Shown: positions 1-8,535 of the stretch, in pieces
Layout: each line of letters starts with the position of its first letter
Position numbering within the stretch: position 1 is the first letter of the stretch
DNA from: JAXGMV01 sp040768445
GTDB taxonomy: Bacteria; Chloroflexota; Anaerolineae; Anaerolineales; Anaerolineaceae
Assembly (NCBI GenBank): GCA_040768445.1
Contig: JAXGMV010000001.1
Span: forward strand, 1,860,001-1,924,000
Reading direction: 5' to 3'
Length of the DNA: 64,000 bases
Position numbers and translations under genes: made by a program
Notes under the pieces: model-generated
What the model saw: the letters and a program-made list of their open reading frames with translations, nothing else
Databases searched by the model: none
Told to the model about the DNA's origin: nothing

Positions 1-876
1 GCCAAGCTCAAGGATAATCGGACGAACCCAGGTGCCATTAGCGAAACTGCGATAAATCCCCATACCCACATCATAGGAGCCTGTGAATGTGATACCTGCA
101 ATATCGGGATTTTCTATCAATGACTGACCAAGGGTTGAACCCGGACCGGTGACGAAGTTCACCACGCCGTCAGGTATGCCGGCATCTCTGAAGCATTCAG
201 CCAGCAAGCGGGGCACAAAAGGCGTGTCGGTTGCAGGCTTGATAACAATAGTGTTACCGGCAGCCAGCGCCGCACCAGCAGGTCCACCGGTGAGCGCGCC
301 GGGAAAATTGAATGGGCTTATGACAAGCCATACACCATATGGCTTGAGTACAGACATGTTTGTGGAGTGATAGCCTGACAACGGGTCAATCCCCATTGCG
401 GCAATGAAACCACCATTGGCTTCCACCTGGTCACAGGAGTAGCGAATCAACTCAGCTGTTTCAGCGACGTCGCCAAGAGATTCCATGCGATTCTTGCCGA
501 CTTCCATTGCCATCACAGCGCCAACTTCAAAGAGGCGTTCATCGAGCAGGTCTGCAGCTTTACGCAACAGCCTGACACGTTCCTGCCACTTTGTTCGTGA
601 CCAGGCTGGGAAGGCACGCGCAGCCGCTTCAACAGCAAGGTTAGCTTCTCTGACAGATCCCCGTTGAAATTGTCCCAGCACCCAGTCGGTGTTAATTGGT
701 GAACGGTCTAAAAATTTGTCATTGGTAAAGATATCTTTGCCATCAATGATCATGCCATAGGCATCGCCAAGGTTGGCTTTAATTTTCACAATTGCTTCGT
801 CGAATTTGTCGTGTAATTCTTGAGGGGGATTAAACATCGTCCCGTATGTAAGTTTGAATTGTGTCTCTGCACTCAT
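1..876 (-). CDS. Aldehyde dehydrogenase, glutamate-semialdehyde type (partial)
   Basis: Only the first 292 codons are inside the window; the gene runs off the left edge. The reading has the NAD-dependent aldehyde dehydrogenase fold signatures SPFNFPGAL (about residue 187), IVIKPATDTP and ITFTGS (about 260). It stops at LELG, just before the catalytic cysteine, so the active site cannot be checked. The long N-terminal extension before the core resembles delta-1-pyrroline-5-carboxylate dehydrogenases, which oxidise glutamate semialdehyde to glutamate in proline breakdown; the substrate is inference. The ATG is preceded by GGAGGGAAATTCGG, a strong ribosome site. It diverges from the T-box operon. 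Confidence 0.8.
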   Translation of the reverse strand, partial: MSAETQFKLTYGTMFNPPQELHDKFDEAIVKIKANLGDAYGMIIDGKDIFTNDKFLDRSPINTDWVLGQFQRGSVREANLAVEAAARAFPAWSRTKWQERVRLLRKAADLLDERLFEVGAVMAMEVGKNRMESLGDVAETAELIRYSCDQVEANGGFIAAMGIDPLSGYHSTNMSVLKPYGVWLVISPFNFPGALTGGPAGAALAAGNTIVIKPATDTPFVPRLLAECFRDAGIPDGVVNFVTGPGSTLGQSLIENPDIAGITFTGSYDVGMGIYRSFANGTWVRPIILELG

Positions 877-933
877 CCGAATTTCCCTCCGATAATAGTG
901 GAATTCTCATTCAGCACTGGGTTGTGCAGTTCA

Positions 934-962
934 AGTATATGTCAACTCATGCGGTAAGTCAA
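934..962 (-). promoter_or_regulatory. Promoter of the aldehyde dehydrogenase gene
   Basis: On the minus strand TTGACT (957-962) and TATACT (934-939) are 17 bases apart, a near-consensus housekeeping sigma promoter about 60 bases upstream of the start codon. Confidence 0.7.
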
Positions 963-1034
963 AATGACAAACATCCTGTGACAATCATTCCGTTGTACCT
1001 ATTAACACCTTCAAAATTCTTAATCGATGTCCTT

Positions 1035-1067
1035 ACCTGCTCATAACCTGCTCACAACCTGCTCACA
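1035..1067 (+). repeat. Three tandem 11-bp repeats upstream of the T-box promoter
   Basis: ACCTGCTCATA is followed by two copies of ACCTGCTCACA with no spacer. The period of 11 bp is about one helical turn and the array ends 8 bp before the -35 box at 1076. Such spacing is typical of a regulator-binding array, but it could be a chance microsatellite. Confidence 0.7.
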
Positions 1068-1075
1068 TGACTGTA

Positions 1076-1104
1076 TTGACAGCCAGTACTTACCTTTGTA
1101 TAAT
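1076..1104 (+). promoter_or_regulatory. Promoter of the T-box/valS operon
   Basis: TTGACA (1076-1081), 17 bases, TATAAT (1099-1104): a perfect consensus promoter placed directly before the T-box leader. Confidence 0.9.
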
Positions 1105-1109
1105 CTAGC

Positions 1110-1390
1110 AATCAGCACTGCTGATCGAATCAGAAGGAGTAGGTTAACGGTTACCCGCCAGAGAAGGAGCGCCCAGGCTGAGAGCCTCCACGGAATTCCG
1201 GAACTGAAGTCGTCTGATAGAACTACCGAAGAAATTCAGTTACTGAATAGTAGAACGGTACGGGTAAGCCCGTTACAGCGAAACCCGGATGTTGGTTCGG
1301 GATTGAGTGCACCGGTGTACCGGTGAATTGAGGTGGTACCGCGGAAGTTAACTCCTTTCGTCCTCTGATGGCGAAAGGTGTTTTATTTTA
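1110..1390 (+). promoter_or_regulatory. T-box leader, valine (GUC) specifier, with terminator
   Basis: A T-box riboswitch senses uncharged tRNA and allows read-through when the amino acid is short. Seen: the AGTA element of the specifier loop near 1139-1142, an AGAGAAG element near 1161, the GCTGAGA apical element near 1178, then GAA-GTC-G, giving GTC at 1209-1211 as specifier codon (valine). The T-box sequence AGGTGGTACCGCGG is at 1331-1344. The terminator arms CCTTTCG (1354-1360) and CGAAAGG (1372-1378) are followed by a T-rich run to 1390. Valine fits the downstream valS; the first gene behind it, however, is not a synthetase. Confidence 0.93.
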
Positions 1391-1406
1391 ATGTGAGCTT
1401 TGTTTG

Positions 1407-2762
1407 ATGATGCCGTTAATACTTAAAGTGTTTTTCTATATGATTATTGCCTGGTTCATAATTGAACTGGTGATGCGCCTATGGCCGGTAAAGACTGGTT
1501 TTTATGGCTCTATTACAAGGCTAGATGCGCGTTCGTTGCAAGATAAATTCGGTTTGATTGTCAATAGTGGCGAAGATTGGGTTCACCTTGGGTGGATTGC
1601 CGACCCCGATCACGAAGCATATCACGTCTTCCACACAGCTGATGGAACCAAGCACTGGCTGGGTACAACATACTTTGGCTCATACCTGGCGAAGAAGCAA
1701 AGTGGTCAATTTGAGGTGATGGCAAAATCTAAACAGAGCGGTGATCTGCGCCTGATTGGTAAAGCAGAGGTTAATACAACCGGTAAGACAACACCTCTTT
1801 ATCGACCTGTGATCTCAGGCAAGTGGCAGCTTTTATTTAAGCCCTATAAACACGGCTTTTACGTCAACGATCACACCATTTTCCAGGATGGCCGCGGTAA
1901 TTGGCGATTAATTGGGATAACTTCAAAAACATCAGGCGATTTCGCTGCAGAAAAGTACTTTGCCAGCGGCTTCAGCTCTGAATTTCCTGATCCCTCAGGG
2001 ATGCAGGAAGCAGAACAAGTGGCTGACTTCGATGAGACTGCCTGGGCACCATGCGTAATCAAGAAAGAACGCACTTACCATCTCTTCTGGTCACCCCACC
2101 GGCTGGAGCAGATGCAGTCTGTCGATGGTATCACCTGGACTGACAAAAGGACAACCATCACTAAGCCGTACCATCCTTATTTTAGAGATCCAATGGTATT
2201 GAAAGTGGGTCACAATCAATGGCTGTTGTACACCACAGCACGCGTGTTCTTCTTCTCCAGGGTCGATATTTACCAATCCTTTGATCTTGAACACTGGCAG
2301 TACATCCGTCCTGCCATGGTAAACAGCTGGGGCAGCGAGTGTAATTCAGCCTTTGCATCAACCGAGTCACCTTTTGTGGTCAAGTTTAAAGATCATTACT
2401 ACCTTTCAGTGACAATGAACAACGGTACCTTTTTCTGGCATGGACTGTTTTTGATGCTCAAGAAGTGGATCAACCCTGACTCTTACAACCACACCCGTGT
2501 GCTGCATTCAAACTGCCCATATGATTTTGGTGTTTACCGCGGTGAAGAACGCACTATAAACCTGGCTGCTTCACTGCAAGCGCACGCACCAGAGTATGTC
2601 TATGTACCAAAATCTGGTAAATGGTTTATTACTACAGCTGGCTGGCCCTGGGCGGCAACTTTGACCAAAGGTGAAGCTGCTGTAGCGTCTCTGGAATGGA
2701 TACCAATGGAAGGATCTTCCACAGAAATTAATGTTATCGATAACGAGGAGAAAAATGACTGA
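1407..2762 (+). CDS. Membrane-anchored GH43-like beta-propeller protein
   Basis: 451 residues. One hydrophobic segment (about residues 3-22) followed by a short basic stretch suggests a signal anchor. The rest repeats blade-like motifs of the five-bladed GH43/GH32/GH62/GH68 propeller clan: NDHTIFQDG, WAPCVIKKERTYHLFWS, RDPMVLKVGHNQWLLYTTA and TESPFVVKFKDHYYLS, which carry the usual Asp/Asp/Glu positions. Substrate unknown. ATGs at 1407 and 1410 are equally possible and the ribosome site is weak. It is the first gene after the valine T-box and overlaps the valS start by 8 bases, so the two are co-transcribed and probably translationally coupled. Confidence 0.7.
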   Translation: MMPLILKVFFYMIIAWFIIELVMRLWPVKTGFYGSITRLDARSLQDKFGLIVNSGEDWVHLGWIADPDHEAYHVFHTADGTKHWLGTTYFGSYLAKKQSGQFEVMAKSKQSGDLRLIGKAEVNTTGKTTPLYRPVISGKWQLLFKPYKHGFYVNDHTIFQDGRGNWRLIGITSKTSGDFAAEKYFASGFSSEFPDPSGMQEAEQVADFDETAWAPCVIKKERTYHLFWSPHRLEQMQSVDGITWTDKRTTITKPYHPYFRDPMVLKVGHNQWLLYTTARVFFFSRVDIYQSFDLEHWQYIRPAMVNSWGSECNSAFASTESPFVVKFKDHYYLSVTMNNGTFFWHGLFLMLKKWINPDSYNHTRVLHSNCPYDFGVYRGEERTINLAASLQAHAPEYVYVPKSGKWFITTAGWPWAATLTKGEAAVASLEWIPMEGSSTEINVIDNEEKND

Positions 2763-5460
2763 TAATTTACTACCTAAGATTTATGATTTTGCAAATATTG
2801 AGGAAGAGATTTATGCGTCATGGGAAAAAGCCGGATATTTCAAACCAACCAATGACCCGAAAAACACTGCTTTTGACCCTGATATCAAGCCATTTGTGAT
2901 CTCTATCCCGCCGCCGAATGTTACCGGCATCCTGCACCAGGGACACGCCATTTTCCTTTCCCTTGAAGACCTGATGATCCGTTATCACCGCATGAAGGGT
3001 GAACCTACCCTGTGGGTTCCCGGTACTGACCATGCAGGTATTGCTACTCAACTGCAGGTTGAGAAATTGTTGGAGAAGGAAGGCCTTTCACGTGAACAAG
3101 TTGGTCGAGAGGCTTTTTTGGAGCGCGCCTGGCAGTGGAAGGAAGAACACGGCGGTATTATCCAGCAGCAGATCCGGCGCATCGGTTCCTCATGTGATTG
3201 GGAGCGTGAGCGGTTTACACTGGATGAAGGTTTGAGCCGCGCAGTGCGAGAAGCTTTTGTCCATCTGTATGAGAAGGGCATGATTTACCGCGGGCCGCGC
3301 TTGATCAACTGGTCACCAGGTTTAAAAACAGCTGTCTCTGACCTGGAGGTTGAGTATTCGCAGGAACCAGGGAAGATGTATTACTTCAAGTATATGTTGG
3401 CTGATTCGGAAGGCGAATACATTCCTGTGGCTACCACACGCCCTGAGACCATACTGGCGGATACTGCAGTGGCAGTGCACCCAGAAGATGACCGCTACCA
3501 GAAATATGTTGGCCGCCAGGTGATTGTGCCAATTCTCGGGCGGACTGTGCCAGTGATTGCGGATGAATATGTGGACCGTGAATTCGGTACCGGTGCCTTG
3601 AAAATCACTCCCGGCCATGATCCAAATGACTACGCCATTGGTATCAAGAACAACCTCCCAATCCTCTCCATTCTTGATGAAAAGGCGCATATCAATGCGC
3701 AAGGTGGTAAATATGCAGGGTTAGACAGGTTCGAATGTCGAAAGGTGTTCTGGGCTGATATGCAAGCAGCCGGTCTGACGATCAAAGAAGAACCCTACCA
3801 GCTGAATGTGCCGCGTTCACAACGCGGCGGTGAAATCATTGAGCCCATGATCTCAACCCAGTGGTTTGTGTCAATCAAGCCAATGGCTCAGCGAGCCATG
3901 GAAGCTGTTCAAAAGGGACAAGTTAAGATTGTGCCGGATCACTTCACCAAGGTGTTCTATAACTGGATGGAGAACATTGAGGATTGGTGCATCAGCCGGC
4001 AATTATGGTGGGGGCACCGCATACCGGCGTGGTACTGCCAGGACTGCGGTAAGATGATCATTGAGCGGGAAGACCCAACCATCTGCCCGGCTTGCGGCAG
4101 TACGAGATTGGAACAAGACCCTGATGTGTTGGATACCTGGTTCTCCTCCGCATTGTGGCCTTTTTCCACGCTTGGCTGGCCTGAGAAAACCCCAGATTAC
4201 CAGTATTTTTACCCAACTTCAATTCTTGAAACCGGCTACGACATCCTCTTCTTCTGGGTAGCGCGCATGATTATGATGGGACTGGAATTAACTGACCAGG
4301 CACCCTTCCATACCGTTTATTTGCACGGGCTCATCAGGGATTCAAATGGACAAAAAATGTCCAAGTCCAAGAATAACGTTATTGATCCACTGGAAGTGAT
4401 GAACGAATACGGCACTGATGCCTTGCGCTTTACTTTGCTTGTGGGTTCTACACCCGGTAAAGACATGAATCTGAGTGTAAAGATGGTTGAGGCCAACCGC
4501 AATTTTGCCAACAAAGTATGGAATGCTGGCAGATTGGTGATCAGCTCTCTGGATCGTATCCCTGATCAGTCAAAAGCCGCACCCGAGTGGACACTGGCAG
4601 ATCAATGGATTTTCGCCAGGCTGCAGATGCTGGTCAACGATGTTGAAAGGTTGTTCAGCAGCCATCAATATGGCGAGGCTGGGCGTCAAATCTATGAATT
4701 CTTCTGGAGTGAATTTGCCGATTGGTACCTTGAGGTCGCCAAACTTCAGCTCAATGAAGGTGGTGACCGGGCGTATTACACCGGCTGCCGGCTTGTTCAG
4801 GTACTTGATAACTGCATGAGGCTTCTCCATCCTTTCACCCCGTATATCACTGAAGCATTGTGGGGCCATTTAAAAACTACAGCTTTGAAATATGGCAAAG
4901 ACATGGCACCCGAAACTGGATGGGAAGACGCCTTGATTATCGCCAGGTGGCCGGCAGTAAAAACGGTTGGTGATAGCAGTCAAAAGGTGATTAACGCCTT
5001 TGGTGTCGTCCAGGATGTGATCCGTTCCATTCGCAATATCCGTGCTGAGAAACAGGTCACACCTGGAAAGAAGCTGCCGGCGATTATCGCGGCAGGGGAA
5101 TGGCTGTCAGAAATAACCGCCAACAGGACAGTTATTGCATCACTTGCCCACCTGGACGCAAACCAGCTGCAGCTTGTTGAACACCTGGATCAGAAACCGG
5201 AAAATGCTGTGGGGCTGGTGGCAAGCGGCGTTGAAGTGTACCTGCCTCTAAGCGGCATGGTTGACCTTGAAGCAGAGAAGGTTCGCATTCAAAATGAATT
5301 GGCAGAGGTCCAAAAGCAGATTGAACGTTTGGAGACCTTGCTTGACAGCCCATTCGCCCAAAAAGCGCCTGCCAAAGTTGTCGATGTTGAAAGGGAGAAG
5401 CTTCGCACATTCTTCCTGACAGCTGAAAAACTAAGAAGCCAATTAGACCAAATTAAGTGA
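2755..5460 (+). CDS. valS: Valyl-tRNA synthetase
   Basis: 901 residues, class Ia synthetase that charges tRNA-Val, the normal length for the family. The ATP site shows PPPNVTGILHQGHA (HIGH-type signature, with Gln in place of the usual Met) near residue 47, and GQKMSKSKNN (KMSKS loop) near 535. A CxxC/CxxC zinc-type knuckle (CQDCGK ... CPACGS) lies near residues 428-450, and the tail from about 835 is the coiled coil that contacts tRNA. The ATG at 2755 has GAGGAG at 2745-2750. An in-frame ATG at 2731 lacks this site and is rejected. Expression is under the valine T-box at 1110-1390. Confidence 0.97.
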   Translation: MTDNLLPKIYDFANIEEEIYASWEKAGYFKPTNDPKNTAFDPDIKPFVISIPPPNVTGILHQGHAIFLSLEDLMIRYHRMKGEPTLWVPGTDHAGIATQLQVEKLLEKEGLSREQVGREAFLERAWQWKEEHGGIIQQQIRRIGSSCDWERERFTLDEGLSRAVREAFVHLYEKGMIYRGPRLINWSPGLKTAVSDLEVEYSQEPGKMYYFKYMLADSEGEYIPVATTRPETILADTAVAVHPEDDRYQKYVGRQVIVPILGRTVPVIADEYVDREFGTGALKITPGHDPNDYAIGIKNNLPILSILDEKAHINAQGGKYAGLDRFECRKVFWADMQAAGLTIKEEPYQLNVPRSQRGGEIIEPMISTQWFVSIKPMAQRAMEAVQKGQVKIVPDHFTKVFYNWMENIEDWCISRQLWWGHRIPAWYCQDCGKMIIEREDPTICPACGSTRLEQDPDVLDTWFSSALWPFSTLGWPEKTPDYQYFYPTSILETGYDILFFWVARMIMMGLELTDQAPFHTVYLHGLIRDSNGQKMSKSKNNVIDPLEVMNEYGTDALRFTLLVGSTPGKDMNLSVKMVEANRNFANKVWNAGRLVISSLDRIPDQSKAAPEWTLADQWIFARLQMLVNDVERLFSSHQYGEAGRQIYEFFWSEFADWYLEVAKLQLNEGGDRAYYTGCRLVQVLDNCMRLLHPFTPYITEALWGHLKTTALKYGKDMAPETGWEDALIIARWPAVKTVGDSSQKVINAFGVVQDVIRSIRNIRAEKQVTPGKKLPAIIAAGEWLSEITANRTVIASLAHLDANQLQLVEHLDQKPENAVGLVASGVEVYLPLSGMVDLEAEKVRIQNELAEVQKQIERLETLLDSPFAQKAPAKVVDVEREKLRTFFLTAEKLRSQLDQIK

Positions 5461-5467
5461 GAAAAAA

Positions 5468-5500
5468 GGAGACCCGATCATAATCTCGGGTCTCCTTTTT
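5468..5500 (+). terminator. Terminator after valS, probably bidirectional
   Basis: GGAGACCCGA (5468-5477) pairs with TCGGGTCTCC (5486-5495) over 10 bp with an 8-base loop. It is preceded by six As and followed by five Ts, so it can serve valS and the convergent gene at 5518. Confidence 0.92.
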
Positions 5501-5517
5501 ATAAGTTAAGAGTCAAC

Positions 5518-5973
5518 TCAATCATCCGAACTAATGATGTAATCCTCAAGGTTTTCCATATCAACAGATTCTTCAGACAGGGTTTTTCCCATGACTGAGA
5601 TACCAGCTGCATGGACAGTTCCAGGGTTGCCGGAGATGAGCGGGTGCCAATCTGGCAAGCTTCTACCCTCTGCCAGCAGTCGATATGCACAGGAAGGCGG
5701 AAGCCAGTCAAGGCTGTGCACTAAATCAGGGGTTAATTTCAGGCATGTGGGCATTAGGACGGTGCGCTGGTCATATGCGGTACAGCGGCAGGTTTCTGTA
5801 TTCAACAAGCGGCATACCACGTTTGTGTAAAAATATTCACCAGTATCTTCATCCTGCAGCTTGTAAAGGCAGCAGCGGGCACATCCATCACACAGCGATT
5901 CCCACTCAGCCACTGACATTTCAGTCAGTTTCTTGGTTTCCCAGAAAGGTCTTGCAATATCTTGCTCTGACAT
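5518..5973 (-). CDS. YcgN-type cysteine-cluster protein (UPF0260)
   Basis: 151 residues, the usual length of the UPF0260/YcgN family (function unknown, thought to bind zinc or an Fe-S centre). The conserved cysteine pattern is present: CDGCARCC near residue 28, CRLL and CRC near 54-63, PTC near 76 and SCAY near 94. Its start lies 8 bases after the stop of the M42 peptidase gene, so the two probably form one transcript. No metal-specific partner is nearby. Confidence 0.85.
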   Translation of the reverse strand: MSEQDIARPFWETKKLTEMSVAEWESLCDGCARCCLYKLQDEDTGEYFYTNVVCRLLNTETCRCTAYDQRTVLMPTCLKLTPDLVHSLDWLPPSCAYRLLAEGRSLPDWHPLISGNPGTVHAAGISVMGKTLSEESVDMENLEDYIISSDD

Positions 5974-5981
5974 AATTAGCT

Positions 5982-7037
5982 CTATACACCGCGCCAGGTT
6001 TGAACAAAATTGACCAACACTTTAAGGACATTGTCAAACACTGACAGGCGGGCAATTTCATAACCGTGACTGCTTTCACGCACATGGCCGATTGTTGCGC
6101 ATAATGCTGCAGCGCCGATACTGCACGCCATGCTGGCATCGCTGGCTGTGCTGGTGAAAGAAGCCAGTTGTAGCTCTGTTCCACACAATTTGGCGCTGTT
6201 TTCGAAGGCCGCCAGCAAACGCGGGTCATAAATGGCTAATCGATCCCTGGTCCAAATGCCTGGTTTTCCATCTAATGCCAGACCAGCATAAGCTGGCATG
6301 GGGCAGCCATCAACGGCAATGATGGACTGAGGTTTTTCCCTTACTGCAAGTGTCTTTATGCCATGACCTCCCAATTCCTCCTGCACTGTAAATGCAATAA
6401 TCACGGGAGAGAGCGGTCTTCGATTATTCTCCTTGATGTCCTTAAGCAGGCGCAGCAGAGCAACAACACCCATGCGGTCATCGAATGTCCAGGCTGCCAC
6501 CAGGGGATCACTGCCGCTTCCCAGGAAGAAAGGTCCGCGCTCCGTTGTAACGGGTACGGCAGGTGAGCCAGGGTGTATGCCAGTATCTGCGAGTTGCTGC
6601 TGAGTCATCCCGGTGATGAGCTTGAAGTCAACCCACGAAACCGGCTTACTGCTGTCTGCGCCATGTCCTGCGCCGGCTGATAAGATTGCCGTGACAGGGT
6701 GATTATCGCATAAAATCGAGACGGGACGTTCACCAATCTTCCATGGATGCAGGCCGCCAAGACTCTCAACATTAATTGTGCCATCAAAGTTTATTGTTTT
6801 CACCGCCATACCAATTTCATCCATATGCGCAGCGATGATGGTTAATGGGGCATTGGGGTCGGTTCCTTCAAATCGCACAAGTACATTTCCGACAGCATCA
6901 CTTTCAGGGATGAAACCGATCTTTTCAACTTCAAACCTGACAATAGCTGCCAGGTCAGCCTCCCAGCCTGAGGGTGAAGGTACAGCGATTAGTTTTCTGA
7001 AAAGGGCAATAGCGGGATGTTCAAGATAATTTTCCAT
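5982..7037 (-). CDS. M42 family metallopeptidase (glutamyl/PepA-type aminopeptidase)
   Basis: 351 residues. Cytoplasmic di-metal aminopeptidases of family M42 form large tetrahedral particles that degrade short peptides. Metal ligands can be followed: AAHMDEIG (His, Asp), WTFDDRMG (bridging Asp), VQEELGG (catalytic and ligand Glu), AVDGCP (Asp) and SSHGYE (final His). The ATG at 7037 is chosen because GAGGAGGT lies just upstream; a longer reading from 7088 would run through the enolase terminator. M42 enzymes have been called endoglucanases in error; nothing here supports cellulase activity. Confidence 0.9.
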   Translation of the reverse strand: MENYLEHPAIALFRKLIAVPSPSGWEADLAAIVRFEVEKIGFIPESDAVGNVLVRFEGTDPNAPLTIIAAHMDEIGMAVKTINFDGTINVESLGGLHPWKIGERPVSILCDNHPVTAILSAGAGHGADSSKPVSWVDFKLITGMTQQQLADTGIHPGSPAVPVTTERGPFFLGSGSDPLVAAWTFDDRMGVVALLRLLKDIKENNRRPLSPVIIAFTVQEELGGHGIKTLAVREKPQSIIAVDGCPMPAYAGLALDGKPGIWTRDRLAIYDPRLLAAFENSAKLCGTELQLASFTSTASDASMACSIGAAALCATIGHVRESSHGYEIARLSVFDNVLKVLVNFVQTWRGV

Positions 7038-7051
7038 AATACCTCCTCTAC

Positions 7052-7087
7052 AAATAATAATGCCCCCGCTGTTGAATGCCGGGGGCA
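7052..7087 (-). terminator. Terminator after enolase
   Basis: On the minus strand TGCCCCCG pairs with CGGGGGCA (7061-7068 with 7080-7087), followed by the T-rich TTATTATTTG. It sits between eno and the M42 gene, directly before the M42 ribosome site. Confidence 0.85.
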
Positions 7088-7103
7088 TGAGCGTACAATT
7101 TTA

Positions 7104-8393
7104 TTATCGCCTGAGTGCAGACCAGCCTGCGTAGGCGGCAGTATCACCAAGCTCAGATTCAATTCTCAGCAGCTGGTTGTATTTTGCGACGCGGTCTGAC
7201 CGGGCAGGTGCGCCTGTCTTGATTTGGCCAGTGTTTAGGGCAACAGCCAGGTCTGCAATGGTAGCATCTTCAGTCTCACCTGAGCGGTGAGAGGTGACTG
7301 CACGCCAGCCGGCTCGGTGGCAGGTTTCAACTGCTTCAATGGTCTCGGTTAAAGATCCAATTTGATTTACTTTGACTAACAGGGCATTAGCAGATTTTTC
7401 CTTGATGGCGCGCCTGACACGTTCAGGATTAGTGACCAGCAGGTCATCGCCCACGATTTGGATCTTATCGCCGATCTCGCGGGTCAGGTTCTGCCAGCCA
7501 TCCCAGTCATCCTCAGCCAATCCATCTTCAATTGAAACGATGGGATATTTATTGGTCCAATCAATCCAAAAAGCAACCATTTCGTCGCTTGTAAGCTTTC
7601 TACCTTCTTTTCGCAGGTTGTAGGTGCGGGTATCGGATTCAAAGAACTCAGATGCTGCGGGATCGAGGGCGATACAGACCTGCTCGCCAGCCTTGTAACC
7701 GGCTTTTTCAATAGCTTCCAGGATCAACTCAACAGCTTCTGAGTTGGATTTCAAGGCCGGGGCATAACCGCCTTCATCGCCAACCAGGGTTGGATAACCG
7801 TGTGCTTTCAAAACTGTTTTCAGCTGGTGATAAATTTCCGTACCCCAGCGCAATCCTTCAGCAAAATTAGGCGCACCCAGGGGCATCACCATAAATTCCT
7901 GTGCATCGGTTGACTGCCAGCCAGTGTGAGCGCCGCCGTTGAGAATGTTCATCATCGGCACTGGCAGCACATGGGCATACACACCGCCAATATAGCGGTA
8001 GAGAGGCAAACCAACGGCATTGGCAGCAGCTTTAGCAACGGCCAGGCTGACACCCAGGATGGCGTTAGCCCCAAGCTTGGATTTGTTGGGGGTGCCGTCC
8101 AGCTCCAGCATCATCTGATCAATTTCTTTTTGCTCAAGTGCATCCCAGCCGTACAGATTCTCAGCAATGTCGATGTTGACATTATCAATAGCTTTTAGTA
8201 CACCTTTTCCCAGATAGCGGCTTTTGTCGCCATCGCGCATTTCAAGCGCTTCATGCGTTCCTGTTGATGCACCGGAGGGCACAGCTGCTCTGCCCCAGGT
8301 GCCATCTGCCAGGATGACTTCAACTTCCACTGTTGGGTTTCCGCGAGAATCAAGGATCTCTTGTGCGGTTATTGATTCAATAGTTGTGTCCAT
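7104..8393 (-). CDS. eno: Enolase
   Basis: 429 residues, full length. Interconverts 2-phosphoglycerate and phosphoenolpyruvate in glycolysis. Signatures: SRGNPTVEVEV at the N terminus, GASTGTHEA, LDGTPNKSKLGANAILG, the Mg ligand regions ALDPAASEF, SIEDGLAEDDWDG and VGDDL, the catalytic lysine in LVKVNQIG, and SHRSGETED. A ribosome site AGGT precedes the ATG at 8393. It has its own probable promoter and terminator. Confidence 0.98.
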   Translation of the reverse strand: MDTTIESITAQEILDSRGNPTVEVEVILADGTWGRAAVPSGASTGTHEALEMRDGDKSRYLGKGVLKAIDNVNIDIAENLYGWDALEQKEIDQMMLELDGTPNKSKLGANAILGVSLAVAKAAANAVGLPLYRYIGGVYAHVLPVPMMNILNGGAHTGWQSTDAQEFMVMPLGAPNFAEGLRWGTEIYHQLKTVLKAHGYPTLVGDEGGYAPALKSNSEAVELILEAIEKAGYKAGEQVCIALDPAASEFFESDTRTYNLRKEGRKLTSDEMVAFWIDWTNKYPIVSIEDGLAEDDWDGWQNLTREIGDKIQIVGDDLLVTNPERVRRAIKEKSANALLVKVNQIGSLTETIEAVETCHRAGWRAVTSHRSGETEDATIADLAVALNTGQIKTGAPARSDRVAKYNQLLRIESELGDTAAYAGWSALRR

Positions 8394-8464
8394 TCTATAT
8401 ACCTCGTGTATTTAAAAGTTTATTTATGCATTAATAGCTTTCTTAATCAGCCAATATTGCAAAG

Positions 8465-8492
8465 ATGATACCACAGGTTGATTGACTGTTGA
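8465..8492 (-). promoter_or_regulatory. Probable enolase promoter (extended -10)
   Basis: On the minus strand TCAACA (8487-8492) is separated by 16 bases from TATCAT (8465-8470), preceded by TGG giving an extended -10. The -35 is only a partial match. Confidence 0.5.
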
Positions 8493-8535
8493 GATGTTTT
8501 TTCCCAGGTTGTAAGGGCAAGTTTTATGATTGTTC

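Noticed and set aside
3322..3702. 126-residue open frame opposite valS
   Set aside because: It lies fully inside valS on the other strand, lacks a ribosome site and has no protein-like motif; it is a shadow of valS codon use.
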